Source: Cyanophora paradoxa
Lineage: Eukaryota > Glaucocystophyceae > Cyanophorales > Cyanophoraceae
Direction of reading: 5' to 3'
Assembly (NCBI GenBank): GCA_004431415.1
Contig: QPMI01000599.1
Span: forward strand, 124,001-188,000
Length of the DNA stretch: 64,000 nt
This document shows, in pieces, positions 39,223-51,100 of the stretch. Under the pieces are notes generated by a model. The model was not told the origin of the DNA and made no database searches. It saw only the letters and a program-made list of their open reading frames with translations. Every line of letters starts with the position of its first letter. Positions within the stretch are counted from its first letter, which is position 1. The translations under genes and the position numbers were made by a program.

Positions 39223-42200
39223 AAGAGCGGCCGCAGAAACCGAGCGTATTACGGCGTCTCTTCGGGATGATATTTTTACTGTCGTTTGCTTTGGGCGCTT
39301 CAAGTCTGGAAAGTCGACCTTGCTCGATGCGCTCGTCGGCTGGGACGTGCTTCCATGGTACGGGCTAGCAAGCTCAATCGAATGTTATAATTTACACGGT
39401 TGTAATGCGTTTTCGTAGGGGAACTGAGGCAGAAACAGCAGTGCCAGTTTGCTTGCAACACGATCCTGATGCTCGCGATCATGATCAGAACCCCACTTGC
39501 ATCCTCGACTCGCTTTCCGTCGACGTCGAAGTAAGAGCGGTCGCGGGTGGCCCAATGGTGCAAGTGGCGGCAAATAGTTCCTCGAAGGGCATGGACAGCG
39601 TTCGCGAGCGGCTTCATGCGGCAAACGTCCTTGCTCGTGAGGACGCCGCGAGTGCCCAACAGCTGGGTTCTCATGGTGAGATCCATTGATACAGAACCTC
39701 ACCTTTCTATTATATATATATTCATGTTGTTCCATATGAACGTTACTGATACAGAATATTAATTTGAATGCAGATGGCGCTGTCGTCCGCGCCCCTCTCA
39801 GTCTTCTTTGTACCGGCAGACCGGCCGCGGATTCTGCTGCAGCAGCGATCGGATTGAAGTTCCGCTTTCTGGATCTGCCTGGTATGTATATACGTAGCAG
39901 TATTGATGATTCCGAAATACTTCGATCATATATCATGAAATATTAAGACGGAATTATCTGTAGGAATGGGAGAAGTAAATGGTGATCATCTTGAGGAAGC
40001 AGCGAAACGTGCCGTGAGCTCGGCGAATTTCTTGATCTTCGTTGTGGACTTCACGCGGATGGCTGAGCGAGAAGACTTCGATTCGCTCAAAAAGTTGGCT
40101 GGCCTCGTCCGCGGGAGTCTAGAGGAACAAGCACGTGAACACGGGCGACCCGATCTTTTCTCGACTGTCCCTCCTCGCGTTTTGTTCGTTATTAATAAGG
40201 TAAAGGTCTAGAGATCTTTGATCTAAGCTTAGAGTTTGCGTGCGCGCGGTTTCATTTGCATATACCCATGTATACGGTGCAGATTGACGAGTATCAGAGG
40301 GACTCGCGTGGAGTTTCTCCAAGCGAAGCCCCAGCTTACTTAGTGGGCAAGATGGAAGATACGGTAATCGAGCGATTCTCGTTTTGATTTGTTTAATTTC
40401 GAGCGCCCTCGTCAACGAGCGAGCGAGTGCGCTTTTTTAATTCCGCGAATTCGAACAGCTGCAGGTCAATCTGCCCACGTCGTGCTTTGTCCGTGTGAGC
40501 GCACGCGAAGGGCTCCGCGCACGTCTGGCCTTGCTTGGACGCGCTCGGAGGGAGGTGCTCGAAGCGCTTCAGCCTGGACTCGCTTCAGCGCCACAAGCGC
40601 TCCAGCGAGAAGTTGCAGAAACAGCGCTAAAGGAGGTGTCTATGTATTTTTTATTACATATATACGCGAACTGAACTGACCATATTATATACGCGTGCGA
40701 TCAGAGTAACATTGAGGAGATTGAGCTCCGCATCCGCAAGCTCTATGAATCTGCAGGGCCCGAGCTTTACCTGTCCAACAGGAACCGTCTCGATCAGACT
40801 TTCAGCACTCTGGATGGCGCAATGAACAGCATCCATGCTGCTCTTGAGCGCGAGAGGGTTTCGATGGTCCAGCAGCTTGCGAAATGCTCTTCTGATCACG
40901 AGCGTTGGCAGAAGCTTCTTCAAGGTTCGCGATCATTGATTTCTATAAGGTTGGAATATTCATCTCCAGATGTGAAACACAAGCTCAGATGCAAATCAGG
41001 GGGCTTCTCTGTTCGACTGGAGAGCAACGGAAGCGACAACTAGATGGTGGCAGGAGCAAGGCATGTCCATCGTCGACCAGAAAATAACGGGAGTACAGCA
41101 GGCTCTCTATGCTATGCTCTCAGGAATTCCTGCAGAGCGCACACCTGCTTGTTATGCGCTCGTGACCCAAGAGGCCGTGAAGCGATTTAACGAGGCTGTC
41201 GAACGAGTCGATGCTCACACCGCCCGCCCAGCTTCAACAGAATCCGCGGCTGCAGCCGAGCGAGATGCTGTCCTGCACGAAGCGTTCCAATACTGCAAGC
41301 AGGAGATGCACCACATTATGGAAGCCACACTGCAGTGGCTGACATTGCGATTGATGGGTCCAGTAAAAGACGAGATTGTCCGAAAATTGGACGAAGCACT
41401 TCGAATTTTGTTTCGCGGTCTGTTTCTTGATCTTCATACTACCGATTATATATAAATTATTCAAATGAGATCTATACATGGCAGATCTCCGCGGCGTTGA
41501 CCATGGAGGGAGCTCCAGCTCATCGTCGACTAACCAGCTGCACGGAACCGATCGCGATGCAAGCTTGAGCTTAAATGATCGTCGTCTGATGCCTCGAGCT
41601 GGCCATGCATATGGGCCGGCGCATGCGCAGTCGGAGACTGAGGATGCGGCCTCGCGTTCAGACTCGAGCTCGGAGCTGAGCGCGCCGTATTCAGGCGCCT
41701 CGAATTCAAATGCAGCACGAGCGATCACCACGTATGCGGAACCAGCGCCAGCACTGGAACTTCCGGGTCCCAATCTTGACATCGTTATCGACCTTGCACC
41801 TTCCACCTGCATTCTGAGGGTCGAGCGCCAAGAGCCACGAACGGAAATGCGCGATGAAACCGAGACGTACACATACTACGTTGATGTGCCTTACGAGGAA
41901 ATGGTTCCTTACAAGGAAACTGCCAACGACGATGTGCGTTCATTTTTCGTATCGTCGACATAGATCATGATCAGCTGCAGGGCATCTTATTTATTCTAAT
42001 CAATGTTTGCTTCAGGACAAAATCATGTTCTTGATGATGGCAGGAGTCCCTCCGTTCTTTATTATGATGAACCCCCCTACGAAGACGGTGCCCGATTGCA
42101 AAATTGATCATGAAAATTCCATACATGTCCATATTTGATTATGCTAAACCAAAACAGGTCACCAAAACAAGGCGGGAGACTCGAACACGCCGAGAGCTGC

Positions 42201-42562
42201 GACAGGACACGCGACCGACGAGACGCGAGGTGGTCGTTCACGACAAGATAACTGCTTTCAGCGTGGACTGTCCCGGGCTCGCTGCTCATATAAAAAGCAT
42301 TCAGGATGTCGCCAAAGCCTTCCAGGGCGCGCGCAGCGACATCGCAGAGGCACTACGCACGGAACAGTTCGTCGCCGAGATCCACCGGCTGGTCGCGAAC
42401 GCCATCCGCATCCAGCCTGCGCTGGAACACGGACTGCGTGACATTGAAGAGAATCGGCGTACAGTGCAGACACGCCACACACAGATTCTTACGAAGCTGC
42501 GGGATGTACAGAGATGCATTCATGAAGTGCGGCAGGCATTTGCGGCTCTGGATCCTCTGTAG
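39132..42562 (+). CDS. Dynamin-like large GTPase, 3' part of interrupted gene
   Basis: Multi-exon host gene. The first exon repeats the duplicated 91 bp and reaches the P-loop GRFKSGKST (39295-39321). An intron (39358-39418) separates it from the G2 region (TEAETAVP). G3 is FLDLPG (about 39870-39886) at an exon end. G4 NKID is split by an intron between about 40199 and 40282. The G5-like region is RVSAREGLRARL. Later exons are long helices typical of the dynamin/mitofusin/EHD stalk (IEEIELRIRKLYESAGPELY, ETALKEVS, IRIQPALEHGLRDIEENRR). The last exon ends at 42562. Introns are AT-rich (GTATGTATATACG), unlike those of neighbouring genes. Dynamin-family GTPases remodel membranes. The 5' half is cut off by the virus; the intact exon sequence upstream lies at 11383-11840. 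Confidence 0.75.
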
Positions 42563-43127
42563 CAGTTGCAGTTGAAAAGCTCGAATTCGAATTCGAACTT
42601 CAGATCTATTCAGATCTTTCTTCCTCTATATGTATATATACGCAGACTTTTGAAATTGTTGATTGCAATTGGTCTCCATGATCACGTCCATCGCGATCGA
42701 GATCTGGCTATCGATAGTCACAACTGATATCCCAGTTCACCAGTTCGAATTCCGGGATTCAGTTCCGGAACCTGTACATACGTAGCTTAACTAGTGGCCC
42801 GGCCGCGTTTTGGCGCGCCGGGGGTGCAAGGGGGGAATCTGGATCTAATGAAAGAGTAGTAGTGGCACGAACATGCACGGGGCAGATGTAGATCGACCCC
42901 GGCCCAGCGCGCGCGGCAGGTTGAAGTAGTAAAGATAGAGACAGATTATATATGATTGTAAAGAGTAGAAAAGGGCTGTTAAGCAGACGCTGCGATCTAA
43001 CCGAATAAAGAAAAGCCTGAATGAACGGCCAGATTGAGCGCACTGTATATGAAAGATTGTTCTGGAGCGAAAAAACGTTGCGCATCATTTGTGTGCGCGC
43101 GGCCTACCGCTAACCCTGAACAGCTGG
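42563..43127. other. Mid-GC intergenic spacer
   Basis: Begins with GAATTCGAATTCGAAC-like palindromes and TATA-rich words after the GTPase stop codon. No convincing gene is seen; texture matches 9.4-11.4 kb. Confidence 0.4.
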
Positions 43128-43367
43128 CTAAAAGATGATGGTGCTGTCTGCAGAGGGCTCGCCGTAAACATAGGCGATCCAGGCCTTCTGCAGGGGGTCG
43201 GGGCGGAAGTCGACCATGGGGGTGAGCGGCAGCCAGCGGCGCCGGTCATGAAGAGGGCCGTCTTGCGAGAGCATGGTGAGGCGGCCCGCCGCCTCGAGCG
43301 CCCGCAGAGCCACGCGGCTGGCGCGCTGCTCGAAGCTCAGTTCACGCCCCGATTCTCCCGCACGCAA
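43128..43367 (-). CDS. Possible terminal exon of a minus-strand host gene
   Basis: A stretch with natural amino-acid composition (LSFEQRASRVALRALEAAGR, then WLPLTPMVDFRPDPLQKAW and a stop after DSTIIF). It could be the last exon of a gene whose upstream exons lie within 43380-43790, but no family is recognised and the splice sites are not clear. Weak call. Confidence 0.3.
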   Translation of the reverse strand: MRAGESGRELSFEQRASRVALRALEAAGRLTMLSQDGPLHDRRRWLPLTPMVDFRPDPLQKAWIAYVYGEPSADSTIIF

Positions 43368-43751
43368 TGATCTCGCTTGCTCGCTGTTCAGGCGCTGCAG
43401 CTGCGGACGCGCCCCTCTTTGTTATTCGCAATTCGAGCGCTCGGTTTGCCGCTGATGCGCTCGCAAGAGCTGGTCAGCTTGCAAGACCGGCGGAGGCGGT
43501 TACGCGCGGGGCCGAGGCGACACTCGAGGGTGCGGACCGCCCGGCGCGAAGGGACAGCCGCCGGCCGCGGGGCGCCAACAACGTCCGCAGCGCTAGCGGT
43601 GCGGCTGCGAGCAGAGGCTGGATCGCGAGCAAAAGCTACGCGGTACGTATACGGGACACTCCGGCCCACGGGCCCGGGGCTGCGCGGGCGTCGATACACG
43701 TGCTGCGGTGCAAGCTTGATGCAGTGAAAAGTAGTCTAGGCGGCACGGATA

Positions 43752-43990
43752 CCGTGCGGCGTACGCGGCGCAGTGCGAAGAAGTGAAAATCTAGGGCTAG
43801 AGGAGATCGAGCAAGACAGCTAGGGAGAAGTGGTTCCGTGCGGCGTACGCGGCGCAGTGCGACGAAGTGGAAATCTAGAGGAGATCGAGCATGACAGCTA
43901 GGGAGAACTCCAACGAGTCCATACAGAACCGCGCAACGAGCTAGCCGAAATCTAGAGGAGACAGCTAGCTATAGGGAGAACTGGTTCCAT
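43752..43990 (+). repeat. About 84-bp imperfect tandem repeat, 2.5 copies
   Basis: Unit contains CCGTGCGGCGTACGCGGCG, then AAATCTAGAGGAGATCGAG, then GACAGCTAGGGAGAA. Copies start near 43752 and 43836, with a shorter degenerate copy near 43945. Confidence 0.7.
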
Positions 43991-44235
43991 GCAGAATCGC
44001 GCAAGGAATTCGAAGACCGGAATGAGAGAGAAGTTGCCAAGTTGGTTTCCAGGCGTCAAGTCGAGGAAAACTGGTCTTCGCCCTCGAAAACCTCTCAGAG
44101 TCTTCTTGCATGGACGGCCGCAGCGACAAACACGTGTCGCTGCAACCGAATTTCGGCCCTTTTTTTCCCGCGTTGCAAACTGGACCTCGAAAACGGCCTC
44201 ATAGAAGAATTTTGGCTGAAGCAAGGGAACGGGTA

Positions 44236-44276
44236 GCAAGGGGGGGAAGACCTTCGGTCTTCTTTTCCCCCCTTGC
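44236..44276. terminator. Long hairpin with CTTCG apex
   Basis: GCAAGGGGGGGAAGAC pairs with GTCTTC...CCCCCCTTGC around a CTTCG apex, with a small T-rich bulge, and is followed by AAAAAA. It could be an RNA 3'-end structure or a relic of a small element; no adjacent gene is certain. The apex resembles those of the viral terminal hairpins. Confidence 0.35.
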
Positions 44277-44760
44277 AAAAAAGCTTTAGATATTCATACT
44301 AGTACGTATACTGCGCATGCATATGCGCAAGATCTAGATCTAGTCTCTGAGATTCATTCTTATTTGTATCTTCCATTGCAATATTTAATCAATTGAGCTC
44401 TGCTGACGCTGGCTTGAGCTTTGTGAACCGTTGAATCGAATTCGAATGTGAACAACCCGCGCCGGGCTATAGCTGAGCTCACGTCGCGATCGGCCTATAT
44501 ATTCCCGACGGGCGCCAGTGTGCACGTGGGGCGCGCGGCTCGCTAAAGGATACTCTAATTATATAATGTCTAATTCTCGGATGGGTGGAGAAGGGCGGCC
44601 GGGGCGGCCGCGGGCGCTATGAGACTGGCGGGCGGCTCCGGCGGCGCGGGCGGGCGCTGCACGTGCCCGACGAGCGGGGGGAGGGAGGCTGGGGCGCGGC
44701 GCGGCCCCCTCTCGTCCACTCCCCCGTGGACAGCGACGGGGAGGCCCGCGGGCGACCGCG

Positions 44761-44762
44761 GC

Positions 44763-44800
<38 letters not shown>
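44761..44800. repeat. CTG/CAG microsatellite
   Basis: A run of about ten CTG triplets on the plus strand. On the minus strand it reads as a polyglutamine run inside a Pro/Ala-rich open frame (44570-45268) that may or may not be part of the neighbouring transporter gene. Confidence 0.7.
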
Positions 44801-44801
<1 letters not shown>

Positions 44802-45183
44802 GGCCCCGCGTCGATATCGATGCTAGCGCTGGCCTGCACCGCGGCCGCTGGAGCTGCCGGTCGGACAAGAGCTGCTGACGCCGGCGGCGCCTGGGGATCC
44901 CCCTCGCCGAGACCGGTGCCAGCTGGGGAGTTCGAGGCGCCGTCGACATGGCGGCTCGCGATCGGCTCAGCAGCCTCAGCTGGCTGGGCGGGGTCCCCCC
45001 GCGTAGTCTCCGGCGCCGCGGCCTCTGCGGTGGTGCCCTCATCACGCGCCGAGCCGTCGCCGCCGGCGTTGGCGTCCGCGCCCGCATCCACGTTCAGGCG
45101 GACCGCCGCGAGGAAGGCGCGCTGCGCGCCGGGCGCTTGGGTCAGAAGAGCGAGGGGGCCCGGCCGCGGCCCGTGGGCAAGAT

Positions 45184-48100
45184 CTAGAGGGCCGGGAATG
45201 CCGGGGAAATGTCGACGCCCACGGACCTGCTGCCCGAGCTGCAGGCGCCCGCGCTTCCAGTTGTACACCGCCCGGCGGCCTTCCCTGCGCGGCGGCCGTC
45301 AGCGGGAGCGGCGCCCCGCCGGGGCCGCGGGGCGGACTCGAGGTGGGGGAAGGCCTCGGCGAGCTCCGCGGCGCCGAGGCTCCGGAGGAAGCGGTTGACC
45401 GCCCTGCCGGCCGCCCCCGTGAGGCGCGGGCAGCTGCAGGGCGGCGAGGCCGGGGCCGGGGAGGAGCGGGGCGGGGCGGGCGGGGCGGGGCGGACGGGAG
45501 GGGCAGGCGGAGGACGCGGGCGTCGGAGGCGGCGAGCAGCGCGAAGTGGTTCCAGGGGGCCCGCCCCGCCGGCCCGCCCTCCCCCTGCGCATGCGGCCGC
45601 GGCCGTCGCCCAGGGGTCGGACGCGCGAGGGCGCAGGCGCCGCTCGGCGCGGGCCGGGCGGCGGGGAGCCGGGGCACGGGTACCGCGAGGCGGGCGGAGG
45701 CGGGCGCCAGCAGGACGTTCGAGGCGTCGGTGAGCTCCCCCTGCAGCGCCGCCGCGTCATGATCAGAGGCCGGCGAACTCGAACGAGCGTCGAAGTCGGG
45801 GAGGGCCGGCGGCAGGGACCTGCTTGAGGGCGCCGAGGGGGTGCGGCCTGCGCGCCGGCGGCGTCGCGCGTGTGCGGTCGCGCGAGGCTCGAGGGGCGCG
45901 CGGGGGGCCGGCCGGGGTGCGCGCACTTCCCTTCGAGGCCCGTGCGCTCCTTCGCCAGCGCGCCGGAGAGGACGAGGTTCAGGTGCGTCGCCGGCGTGTC
46001 CTGCTCGCGGGATCGGGCCGGAGCGGCCGCCGGGGCGGCCGCCGACCGCAAGCTTAATTCATAGGGGGCGCACCTGCCCGCAGAGCGTGTCGCCCTTCCT
46101 GTACTCCTCAACCGTCGCTGCGCATGCGCGCCGGTGAGCCTTCCGAAGGGGGCGCGGGTGAGCAGGCCGGGGCGGCCGCGGGGGCGCGGGCACCGGCGGC
46201 GGCGAGGGCGAGGAGGGCGGCGTCGGGGCCGGCGCGGAAGCCCTCGAAGCGGCGGAGGAGGGCGGCGATCTCGGCCGGCGTCCGCGCTGGGCCCAGCGGC
46301 GCCCCCGCCTCCCCCGCCTGGCCCGCCCCCGACTTAGAGGGCGACGGCGATCCGAGTGCGAGCGCAGAGGCGAGGCGGGGGCGCGGTTGCCTGGTTGAGG
46401 AGGTGGCTGAACGCGCCGCCCGCCTTGGCCAGCTCCTGGAACGGGCCTTTGGACCCGTCAGGCGGGGGCGGCTGCCCTGGAGGGGAGGCGCACCGCGCTC
46501 GACGACGTGTCCCTTGTCGAGGACGATGATCTCGTCGCACTTCTCCGCCGCCGCCAGCCTTTTATTCACCCAGGGCGCAATCACGAATTTTCGCAGAGCT
46601 TCCGCGACACGCGACGATCGCGAGCTGCGGTGGCGGACCTGTGGGTGACCTGGATGACGGTCATTCGCCTGGAGGCCTCCTCCAGCATGGCGTTGATGCG
46701 CCGCTCCGACTCGGCGTCCAGCGCCGACGTGCACTGCCCCCGCCTCGAGCTCGGCGAGGGCGCGCGCGCGAAGAGCTCTGGTGGAGGGCGCACCTCGTCG
46801 AGGACGAGGATCTTGGGCTCGCCGATGAGGGCCCGCGCGATGCAGATCCGCTGCTTCTGGCCCCCCGACAGCGACTTCATGCTGCGCGCGCGCGGCGCTG
46901 GGCGGTGAGCTCGGTCCGCCCGGCGCGCGTCGGCGGGAGGAGGCCTAGGAGGGCCGGGGCGCACTTGATGGCGGTGTTGTATCCCTCGGGCAGCTCCGAG
47001 ATCACGTCGTGGATCTGCAAGCGTATACGTATATATGAGGGGAAGGGCGGAGGAATTCGAAGTCGGTTCGAGGAGGGGCACGTGAGCGAGCACGTATGCG
47101 TCTGCTGGCCACGGCGGACCTGGGCGAGCGTGGCGGCGGCGACGACCTCGTCGTCCGTGGCGCCGGGCTTGCCGATCGCGATGTTCTGCCGCGCCGTGTC
47201 GCTGAAGATGAAGGCGCTCTGCGAGGGCCTCAGAGTCGAGGGCGTCAGGGCGGGGCCCGCGGCCGGCGGGGCGGCGTCGAGCAAGCCGAAGCGGGCGGGC
47301 CTGCTGGACGACGCGGACGTGGTGCTTCCAGACGGCCCGCGGGATCTTGTGCAGCTTCACGCCCCCGTACGTGATCTGCCCTCGAAGTGAGCGCCGCTTC
47401 ATGATCACACCGCTGCAATTGTTTCACGCGATGCGACGGGGGCGGACCGTCCCCCGCGTCGGGCGGTAGTTGCGCATGAGGATACCGAGAAGGGTCGACT
47501 TGCCGCAGCCCGAGCCGCCCACGATGCAGACCGAGGTGCGGGGCTGGATTGTCAGGGACACCGAGTTCAGGACCTGACCGCGATCGCGATCGCGCGCCGC
47601 CCAAATATTAATGAGCAATAACCGAAAGCACAATTGCAAGCTCAAGAGCGAGAAGAAATCCAAATTAAAGGACCATGCGGGTGTCGAAGGAGCGGTAGGC
47701 GAAGGAGACGTGCGCGCAGCTGATGGGCTCCACCGCCCGCCCCTCGCTCATCGGCCCCGCCCCGCCGCCCTCCGCCACGTGCTCCCCACGCCCCTGGCGT
47801 CGGAAAGAAGGCGGCTCGACGAGGAGGCGAAGGAGCAACAATCGGAGTTGTCGTTTGGGCGAAGCAGACGAAGCACCTTGCGCTTGGGTCCTCGCACGCG
47901 CAGCGCCGCCTTGGCCGTTTGCGGGGCGACGTGGTCAGCGCCCTCGTCGTCCTGAGAGCGGGCAATGATCATTGAATTTGAACCCCGACCCGCTCTGCCC
48001 GGGCGCCAATCGCAAGTAAATCCGCGCACCAGGTCTACTATGCTGGTAGTGCCTACAGGGGCCTCCGGATCCGACTCCGGAACCGAGGCCGTGGCTTTCT

Positions 48101-51100
48101 TCGTTGCGCTTTTGGAACCGGTGCTCTTGCTCTGCAGCCGGAATGTGCTCGTGAGACGCTATCGATGGCCATGGCGTTGGCGGAAGAATGCCGCACCTGC
48201 TCGGCCGAGGCCTCGGCGAGGATTTCCTCGTCCTCGGGAATGAGGAGGAAGGCGCAGATGCGCTGCGAGGCGGCAGGCCGGCATGAGCAGGCCGCCCACG
48301 CACGCACTCAGGCGGGTGAGCTCGAGGCGGCGGGGCCGCGGGGACCTGGAGGGGGCCGGAGCCCTTGGTCACCTCCGGCAGCATCGTCACTGCCGCGCAT
48401 TCACGTGCGCGAATATTTGATGGACGGCCGAATTAAACGTCGATCGCGAATTCGAACCGATAGTTGCGGATGCGGATCCCACTGCGCGCTCTCGCTCAGC
48501 CGAATCCGGGGCGGGGCGAGGATGCGGGCCCGGGGGCCGGGGCGCGCACGGGTGGTGACGTTGAAGTAGATGGCCGCCAGCTGCCCCTTGCTGATCGCCC
48601 CCTGCAGAGTCAGAGTCAGAGTCAGAGTCCGAGCGCGCGCGCGAGGGCGAGGCGGCCCCAGGCCCGGGGCGCGCACGCGGAGGGCGAGGTAGCCCATGAC
48701 GGAGAGGGTGGCCCCCTGCAGGAACTGGTTGAAGCAGATGATCGCCATCACTGCGCGCCGGCGCCTCAGACGAGGCGAGGCGGGGGGCGGCCGGCGCGGT
48801 GCGTCGGGAGTGTCGGCGAGGCGGGCCGGACGCGCCGAAGATCATGGAGTGCATGCGGAGGCGGAAGAGCGCGTCCGTCGTCACCGCCAGCGAGGCCCGG
48901 AACTGCCCCAGCTGCCGATCCGGACCCGGGAGCGGGTCAGGATCGCAAGCAATGCGTGTAGGACTCCCGCGGGACTCGATCACCGTCTTCTCGCTCAAGC
49001 CGTAATCGCGGATGACCGTGGCCCCCATGACGACCTGCCCGAACGAACGCGGGGCGGGAATAAATTTTAAGAGAGACGCCATCGATATCGATACACTCAG
49101 AGATGGCAATGACCTCCTTCACGACGGAGAGCACGCCCGTCATCGCCTTCTGCTTGTCCGACGACGCCTGCGGCCGCCCGGGCCGGAGGCCGGCGGGTCG
49201 GCGCTGGCCGTGAAGAAGCCCGAAGGCGCAAGGCGGGCTCGCTCGCACTCGGGCAACGGCGGTGTTGTGCGTCCGTTGCGAGAGGACGATTGCGAGTTGA
49301 ATGACGATGACCACAGGGGCGATCTGGCGGCAGATTAGACGGGGCACCCAGGACTCTGACAGGAACTGTACATGCATGTACAGTTATCGATAGCTATATA
49401 GATATTAATGATCTTAGCTTGCTGCAATTAATTGCTTCGGGAGTACTATTACACAGAAAAGCGCGCGCCCTGTAGTCGAGGGAGACCATAAGCGCGACCT
49501 GATCACGAGGCGTGCAACGTGCACGGTCAGTGCGGCCACAGAATGACGAGAGGCGCGTTCCAACGGGGGCGGGCCTGGAGGGAGAAGGTGGCGACGGCCT
49601 GGATCATGCGGAACACGGACGCCAGCGTCGGCTCCAGCGCCCACACGTCTGCCGATACACATCAGGGGGGGGGGGGGGGGGGGGAGGGGGGGGGGGAGGG
49701 GGAGGGGGAGCCGGGGGCACCGCTGGCGAAGTAGGATAGGAGGGAGCCCTCGTCGGCGTCCCGCAGGTACGAGTCCGGCATCGAGAGGAGGTGCCGCATC
49801 AGCTCCACCTGCCGGGGCGAGGGGAGGGGAGGGGAGGGGCGGGAGGGGGAGGGGAGGGAGGGGAGGGGAGGGGAGGGGAGGGGGAGGGGCGCGGGGCGTC
49901 GTCAGCCGATGTGTTTGGTGTGCAGCTCCAGCTCTAGATCGGGACCGGCAAGCAGCGGCGCCACCTGCAGGTCCTCCAGGGTCTTGGCGATGACGAAGCT
50001 CTGTATGTACGCTGCGCACGTTCGTCTTAGAAGGAAGCGCGCGCGCTTGAAAGAGCTCGGGATCCGGGGGGGCGCGAGGGTGCGGACAGAAGGCGTGGGT
50101 GCCGACGATAGAGGCGGCGCCGAAGGAGGCGAGGAGGACGACGTACTTGCGCAGCTCCGCCTCGTCCCCTGCGCGCCCGAGCCGCGAGCGCGGGGGCGCC
50201 GGCTCCGGATCAGCGGCGGGCAGAGGGCCGGCAGCGGGGGCGGGGGCGACGCGCCCTTCTCCGCCGCTTCGATGACGCGCTCGAAGGAGAGGATGAGGAG
50301 GGCCTGCGGAGGGGCGCGTGAGGCACGCCAAAGGGACTCGAGGCATTGCGCATGCGGGAGCGGTCGCCTGCATGGCCAGGTGGCAGACGAGCCCGAGAAT
50401 GGAGAGCTGTCGAGCGCACGAGCTCAGCGCGCGCGGTGCCCTGCGCGACCGGCGAGGGGTCTGGGTCCGGGCGGGGGGGCGGACGGCGATGCGGGCCGGG
50501 TAGGCGCCCATGAGGCGGAAGGCGTTGGTGAAGACCCAGAGGAGGCCGCGCCGCCGCCCGTCCACCCGCCCCTCCACCCACCCCCGCCACGCCCTGCCCC
50601 CGCCCCCGCCCACCGCCTCAAAGGAGGGCACGTGCACGGCTCTAGATCTAGATCTGGCGACGCCGCGGCGACGGCGACGGCGCGCACCGCTCCAGGTGCT
50701 GGACGCGGAAGGCGCTGCGCCCCGGCAGGAGGGCCCCGCTCTCTTCCCACAGCACCGGCTCGCGATCGTGCTCCAGGGCCTGCCGGGGGGCGCCTCAGCT
50801 GCAGGGGCGCCCGGCCTGGGCGGGAGCGAGGGGGCCAGGGGGCGCGCGGGGGCCGCGCCTCGGAGGGGCCGATCTGCTGCCGCGCGTGTCGCAGTAGCTC
50901 CCCCGAGAATGTCTTCGGGTGCCTGCGGACTCGAAGCCCTCGCGCTTGGCCGCGTGCACGAATTTGAAGCGAGGCGTGGAGAGGCTGCGTGGGCGCACGC
51001 GGCGGCGAGAAAGGAGACGAAGGAGGTGGCGAGGAGGCGGTAGCAGCCGGTGTTCCGCGCAGTCGGGCCCGAGAGGATCGAGAGGAGCGAGTTGGGGGCC

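Noticed and set aside
43952-44278. Minus-strand open frame of 108 codons near the 44.2-kb hairpin
   Set aside because: It reads through the hairpin and tandem-repeat sequence and shows no recognisable domain.
44570-45268. Separate minus-strand gene with a polyglutamine run
   Set aside because: Composition is low complexity with no domain. It may be tail sequence of the transporter gene or non-coding, so it is listed only as a microsatellite.
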